From Amorphochlora amoebiformis (lineage: Eukaryota > Cercozoa > Chlorarachniophyceae): DNA of 64,000 nucleotides. Both the position numbers and the translations under genes were made by a program. The notes beneath the pieces are model-generated. The model was not told the origin of the DNA and did not search any database. It was given only the letters and a program-made list of their open reading frames with translations. The stretch lies in contig BAAHQB010000002.1 of NCBI GenBank assembly GCA_054601695.1, positions 124,001 to 188,000 of the forward strand, in the 5' to 3' direction. Of this stretch, positions 55,526 to 64,000 are shown piece by piece; the first letter of the stretch is position 1, and the number at the start of each line of letters is the position of its first letter.

Positions 55526-56766
55526 GATTCGATTCGAAGTACAGTTAGTTGACTAGTCAAACGTGTATTAGGGAGCGGAGGTCGAGAAGTTAAAGCCTTA
55601 CATGATGCCTTGGGTCTAGCATCTAGCCAATACTTAAATATATGTATGTCACTGATAATGTCAGTGTAGAACTATCATATATTATGTACACGTTAATGCT
55701 ATGTTGTTGCTATCCGATCGTAGTGAATATACTCAACTGCAGCTGATATATCGTCAGCCTTCCTTTTGGCCTTCTAGGCCTTCGGACTAGTCAGGCATTG
55801 GGTTTTAGTAAGTACTAGAAGTAATCTAGGTAATAGTGATAGTGTAATTTACTATTATCCGAATTTCTACTGAGATAAACTTTGTGATACATTACAGTCG
55901 AGGCGTCGACTTTAGACGCATGCTAGTCATGAGTTAGACGAGTTAGAGCCGCTGACTCAGGCGCTGAGTAATCAATTACTATTGAAATTTAGTTATCATA
56001 CGGTAACGTTCCGTGGCTAGTATACGACTGAACAGCGGTGCCTTAAAGTTAAGGCCATGGATGAAAATGCCGGCAGGCCTGATCAGGACTCAGGAGTATC
56101 AGGGGCAATGGTATCTACTACTATGTTGTACAATCTAATGAAACGTACTAACATGCGCAGTAACAATGCGTACCATCATCAGACTCGGCGGCAGTCTACC
56201 CTTAGTACCTGTCGCTTGACAGCTGCAGTGTACACGTACGCATATATCAATACATATCATAGTACTAGCTTCTAGAGCTTGTAGCTACACCAGTGACGAA
56301 TATACCAGATATACATTATGCGCACCACGAATACAAATTTGTATCATTGATTGTACGCGCGCATTTACCAAGATGTGTGTGACGGTCAGTGACAGTGAGT
56401 GTCTAGAGAGCGTACAGCTAGGTGACTCTGAAGCGTATGCGTACGTATACTAGGTGTATGTACGTATACGTATGTACCGTATCACCAACCGTAATAATAA
56501 AATTGCTGTATACATAATTACATGTGTACGTTGTATATGTACATACGTACATGAGTATGCGTACGTATACGCACGTACGCGTTATCATGAGTACGTACGT
56601 ATACGTACGTACGTTGTTGCGTTATCATGGGTAGTCACTGTGTTATCAAAACACATATATATCCTACAGACATACTCGAACTCACACAACTTACGCATAT
56701 GTCTATATGTGAATGTATATACATATGTGGCATATACACACATGCATATATGATCAATATATGTAT

Positions 56767-56816
<50 letters not shown>

Positions 56817-57104
56817 ATATATACACACATATTGTTACATGTATATGTGTGTACATGCACAACTCTAGACATATATACGGTATGTGCATGCACACTTACT
56901 AGCGCCTATGTTTATGTGTATATGTGGGCCGCCTATGTGTATATAAATATATTACTGTATACACATACAAGACACATATATTTATATGCATACATACATG
57001 TATGTGTGTATACATCTATTTATTACCATATATATATATATATATTTACATATGATGTATATATATATCTAGATATATATAAAAAAATATATATATATGT
57101 GCAC

Positions 57105-57177
<73 letters not shown>

Positions 57178-57615
57178 TACACTAGATATACATATGTGTA
57201 TATGTGTGTACATATATATATACATACATATCTAGATATATTCATATATATCATCACCATCTATAAGCAAAAATACATACACCTTCAAATCCAGAGTTAA
57301 GAATATACATATATATATACCTAATCACACCCGAAATTTTATTCAGTTTAAGTCATCCGCAATCTCCGAGAGATCTCTCAGACAACGTTCTGGTGGTACG
57401 CACTGTTCGGGCTATCTATCACTGGTCTAGTGGTGTCATCCGAAGGCTGGCAGTTAGTGGTCGGCATGATGTGATTGATGGCTTGCCATAGCGTGACATG
57501 TCTGGTTACGCCGAATGGATCTTTAGGGAATTTGAGTCAGTTTTTTGGCGCTATGTACCTGAGATATGTTTAATATGTGTATGTATGTACGTATATACAC
57601 ATATATATACACATA

Positions 57616-57686
<71 letters not shown>

Positions 57687-57747
57687 ATACATATGTATAT
57701 GTATGTATATATATGTATATATATATATATATTTATATCTGTATATG

Positions 57748-57782
<35 letters not shown>

Positions 57783-58306
57783 GTATATATCCAGGCCATA
57801 TTTCCCTTGGGAAATGTATGGGTATTAGGGGATTTATCTTGATATCCCAAAAATGGTCTGGTAGATTGGGGCCTGGTATATGTCGCTTAAGAAAATATAT
57901 ACAACTGTCGCTTGTCGGGACTAATCCTATGATGACTTAATTGTCGGAGGAATCTCAATTCAGATAGATACCTACAAGCGACGGGTGGGGTGGGATGCCG
58001 TTTAAAAAAAAAAAAAAAAGAATTGATATGATGAACGGTATCTATCACTTGCTTGCCTCACTAGTGTTTGGACTTGTTCAATATTTGATCACTCCTTTCG
58101 CTGAGGTAAGTGGGAATATGGAATACGCGGCAAACGTATTTCATTCAAATTTGTATATGAGTATAATTCAATCTTTGGGCAATTTCTGCCTTAGTTGATA
58201 TTGAAACTCAGCAAAGTGAATCAAATTCTTGGCAGTAAGTAAATTCCCTTCTGTCTTGATTGATACCACAACTCTGATCAAAGAGTAGGTTACCACCACA
58301 TTTATG

Positions 58307-58344
<38 letters not shown>

Positions 58345-58386
58345 GTATATATATATATATATATATATAGATGTATATATGTATAC

Positions 58387-58427
<41 letters not shown>

Positions 58428-58517
58428 ATATTATTGTATTGATAATATTGAGAAAGTTACTCTCCTAGCTCACGTCCCATATATATATATATGTATATGT
58501 ATATGTATATATGTATA

Positions 58518-58588
<71 letters not shown>

Positions 58589-58640
58589 CATATACATATA
58601 CACATACATGTATATATGTAATATAATATATATATGTACG

Positions 58641-58705
<65 letters not shown>

Positions 58706-58708
58706 ACC
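55526..58708. other. Intergenic region between EF-hand and GPDH genes
   Basis: 55526-56440 is unique sequence with no supported exon; a 72-codon frame at 56057-56275 has no splice or homology support. ACGTACGT/TATACGTACG-rich DNA lies at 56430-56625, TA tracts at 56767-56820, 57105-57172 and 57620-57690, and gene-like but broken unique DNA at 57340-57570 and 57790-57990. The part after 58290 is TA-rich, with a decayed 3'-edge copy of the last GPDH exon at about 58440-58480. Confidence 0.5.
57995..58240 (+). CDS. Possible first exons of an unrecognised gene
   Basis: An ATG at 58028 (or 57995) opens MMNGIYHLLASLVFGLVQYL, a hydrophobic stretch, ending at 58105 before a perfect GTAAGT donor. A second CTCAG-to-GTAAGT segment, about 58219-58241, follows. 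Nothing further chains, and the frame would run into the 3' end of GPDH on the other strand. Could be a remnant. Confidence 0.25.
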
Positions 58709-62348
<3,640 letters not shown>

Positions 62349-62616
62349 GTGTTTCGAATTCTTTCCCTCAGACCAGTTCAAGGAGACTATGGGGTTACCT
62401 TCACACCACCGACGGATTTATTTTTTGCGTCAGCCATCTCCTCTGTCGGAAGGAATTTGGGACAGCCGAGGGACATGTCGTGATGTTGCGTACCCGTCAG
62501 TGTCGGGTAGTAACCAGGACTTGGATCTCGACGAATATCCGAGAATTCGACGCTTCTTTTTGACCGGCGCGACGACCGACGGTAACTGCTTCCCGGGGAT
62601 TTTTGGGGCTGGATCT
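62349..62616. promoter_or_regulatory. Shared divergent promoter region, 268 bp
   Basis: Lies between the GPDH start (minus) and the TPR start (plus). No microsatellite invades it. It contains AGGGGAAAGAAT-like and CTCGACGAATATCC sequence but no core element I can assign. The open frame on the plus strand upstream of 62617 lacks an ATG before 62347 and is probably 5' UTR. Confidence 0.45.
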
Positions 62617-62916
62617 ATGGCTTCCGAAGCGCTTCGATCGATACGAGAAAGGGGAAATAAAAGATTTAGGGAAAAGAACCTGAATTCGGCGGTGAAGGAG
62701 TACAGTCAGGGGATCGAGATTGGCGGTGAGTAAAACGTGAAAAAAAAAAAAATCCATTTTTTTGGCGTTGTGCGTTTGTGTGCGTACACGTGTGCGTACA
62801 CGTGTGCATTTCGTGTGTGGGGTTGCTTTGATTATTGCATGTATGTATTCACTATCGCACGTGTCGTTCAGTGCTTTATATATATATACATACATATATA
62901 TATATATATATACATA

Positions 62917-62969
<53 letters not shown>

Positions 62970-62970
62970 G

Positions 62971-63037
<67 letters not shown>

Positions 63038-63339
63038 ATATATATACACACACACATACATAAGCACACTACATAAACACACATACACACACACGCACAT
63101 ACATATTATACATTGCATATATACAAGCACACATACATATAACACACTGGATACATACAATCCACTGCAAACACATAACATATGAAACACTGCGTACACA
63201 CAGACATATATACCTGGAACACACTACATACCCCCAAACACACACACATACATACATACATCCTGCATATACAAAAACAAACATACGAACACACATAGAC
63301 ACAAATACACATACATATAACACTCTACATTCACCTTAA

Positions 63340-63372
<33 letters not shown>

Positions 63373-63584
63373 TATACATACACCCCCCAAAATAAAAAAA
63401 AAACACACACACACACACATACATATAACACACTGCATATACACAAACAAATACACAATACACAAACGTACACAACAATGCAAACACCCGAACACTCACA
63501 CACTGTAAACAGCTTCGAATGAAACGGAAGAAGAAGAGATTTACCTTATGTACATCAATAGGGCCCTCTGTTGGACCAAATTAG
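62617..63584 (+). CDS. TPR-repeat protein, 5' part; continues off the right edge
   Basis: Exon 62617-62725 starts MASEALRSIRERGNKRF and continues REKNLNSAVKEYSQGIEI, the A and B helices of a tetratricopeptide repeat. It ends at a GTGAGT donor in phase 1. Exon 63513-63584 continues in phase (EEEEIYLMYINRALCWTKL, then G) with the NRA...KL signature of the next TPR helix, and has a GTAAAA donor. Such N-terminal TPRs are typical of Hsp70/Hsp90 co-chaperones and similar adaptors, but the rest of the protein is off the window, so the family is open. The intron holds TA, CA and A-run repeats (62880-63510). Confidence 0.85.
62880..63480. repeat. TA- and CA-rich intron of the TPR gene
   Basis: TA tracts at 62877-63045 are followed by roughly 430 bp of CACACA/CATACATA-rich DNA with A-runs near 63339-63355 and 63396-63404. 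No exon is visible inside. Confidence 0.9.
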
Positions 63585-63676
63585 GTAAAATCAACAAAAA
63601 CTGTAGAGAGAGGGAGAGGGGGGGAATAGGGCCCTCTGTTGGACCAAATTAGGTAAAATCAACTAAAACTGTAGAG
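63563..63676 (+). repeat. 3'-edge copy of TPR exon 63513-63584
   Basis: AATAGGGCCCTCTGTTGGAC through AAATTAG and the GTAAAATCAAC donor region at 63558-63594 recur at 63627-63663, with a GAGAGAGGGAGA-type spacer instead of TA. Confidence 0.9.
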
Positions 63677-63830
63677 AGATAGAAGGGGGGGGGAGAGAAT
63701 AGAGGTAGAGGGAGTGCGAGAGAGAAGAGAAGGGAGAGGAGATATATTTCGGGTGGACCGAAAAAAAAAATTGGGAGAGTATGAATATATATGTATGTAT
63801 ATTTACATGTACACATGTATATATGTACAC

Positions 63831-63892
<62 letters not shown>

Positions 63893-63940
63893 TTAATATA
63901 TATATCTATATATACATTGTTATATATATATATATATAAA

Positions 63941-64000
<60 letters not shown>
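63585..64000 (+). other. TPR intron after exon 2
   Basis: GA-rich tracts with G-runs (63602-63745), an A-run, then TA/TATG repeats to the window edge. The next exon is not in the window. Confidence 0.7.

Noticed and set aside
57340-57990. A transposon or reverse-transcriptase remnant in the unique DNA at 57.3-58.0 kb
   Set aside because: Short open frames such as LSDNVLVVRTVRAIYHWSSG are present, but I see no catalytic motif, terminal repeat or target-site duplication.

Overview
The window is nuclear DNA of a eukaryote, most likely a unicellular protist: spliceosomal GT-AG introns are everywhere, the telomere-type repeat is TTAGGG, and the recognisable proteins (eRF1, NAD-dependent glycerol-3-phosphate dehydrogenase, RING-H2, armadillo, EF-hand and TPR proteins) are eukaryotic. 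I cannot name the species. Most of the DNA is simple sequence, mainly (TA)n with (CT)n and TTAGGG/CCCTAA arrays. Nearly all long open frames are translations of these repeats (IYIY, SLSL, TLTL) and are not genes. The real genes consist of tiny exons, often 15-100 nt, and were found by chaining AG...GT-bounded segments that keep the reading frame.

Layout, left to right: (1) eRF1, minus strand, 14 exons from 8442 to 426, with its C-terminal part beyond the left edge; (2) a repeat-filled divergent intergenic region with two weak minus-strand exon candidates; (3) 9842-21550, plus strand, 15 exons, a 207-residue protein with a signal peptide, coiled coil and acidic tail, not recognised; (4) 22783-41072, plus, about 31 exons, a roughly 1130-residue RING-H2 protein with charged helices and a zinc-ribbon-like motif; (5) 43626-51631, plus, 9 exons, a small armadillo-type protein with a predicted N-myristoylation start; (6) 52777-53594, minus, 3 exons, a secreted protein rich in cysteine; (7) 53830-55525, plus, 2 exons, a calmodulin-like protein with degenerate loops; (8) 58709-62348, minus, 11 exons, a complete GPDH; (9) 62617 to the right edge, plus, the first two exons of a TPR protein. 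Genes 6/7 and 8/9 are head-to-head pairs with 235 and 268 bp between start codons.

The most unusual feature is intron architecture. Introns are largely pure repeat whose ends double as splice sites: GTATATA...TATATAG for TA introns and GTAACCC...CCCTAG for telomere-repeat introns. Many exons are surrounded by extra copies of their own edges. The 5' edge plus acceptor is iterated upstream, and the 3' edge plus donor is iterated downstream, with TA tracts between copies. A cassette of about 120 bp sits inside the telomere-type introns in seven copies, always in one orientation relative to transcription. All three stop codons end reconstructed genes, and the visible eRF1 stop-recognition motifs are canonical, so a standard genetic code fits. 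All exon models come from reading the sequence by eye and have no transcript support.
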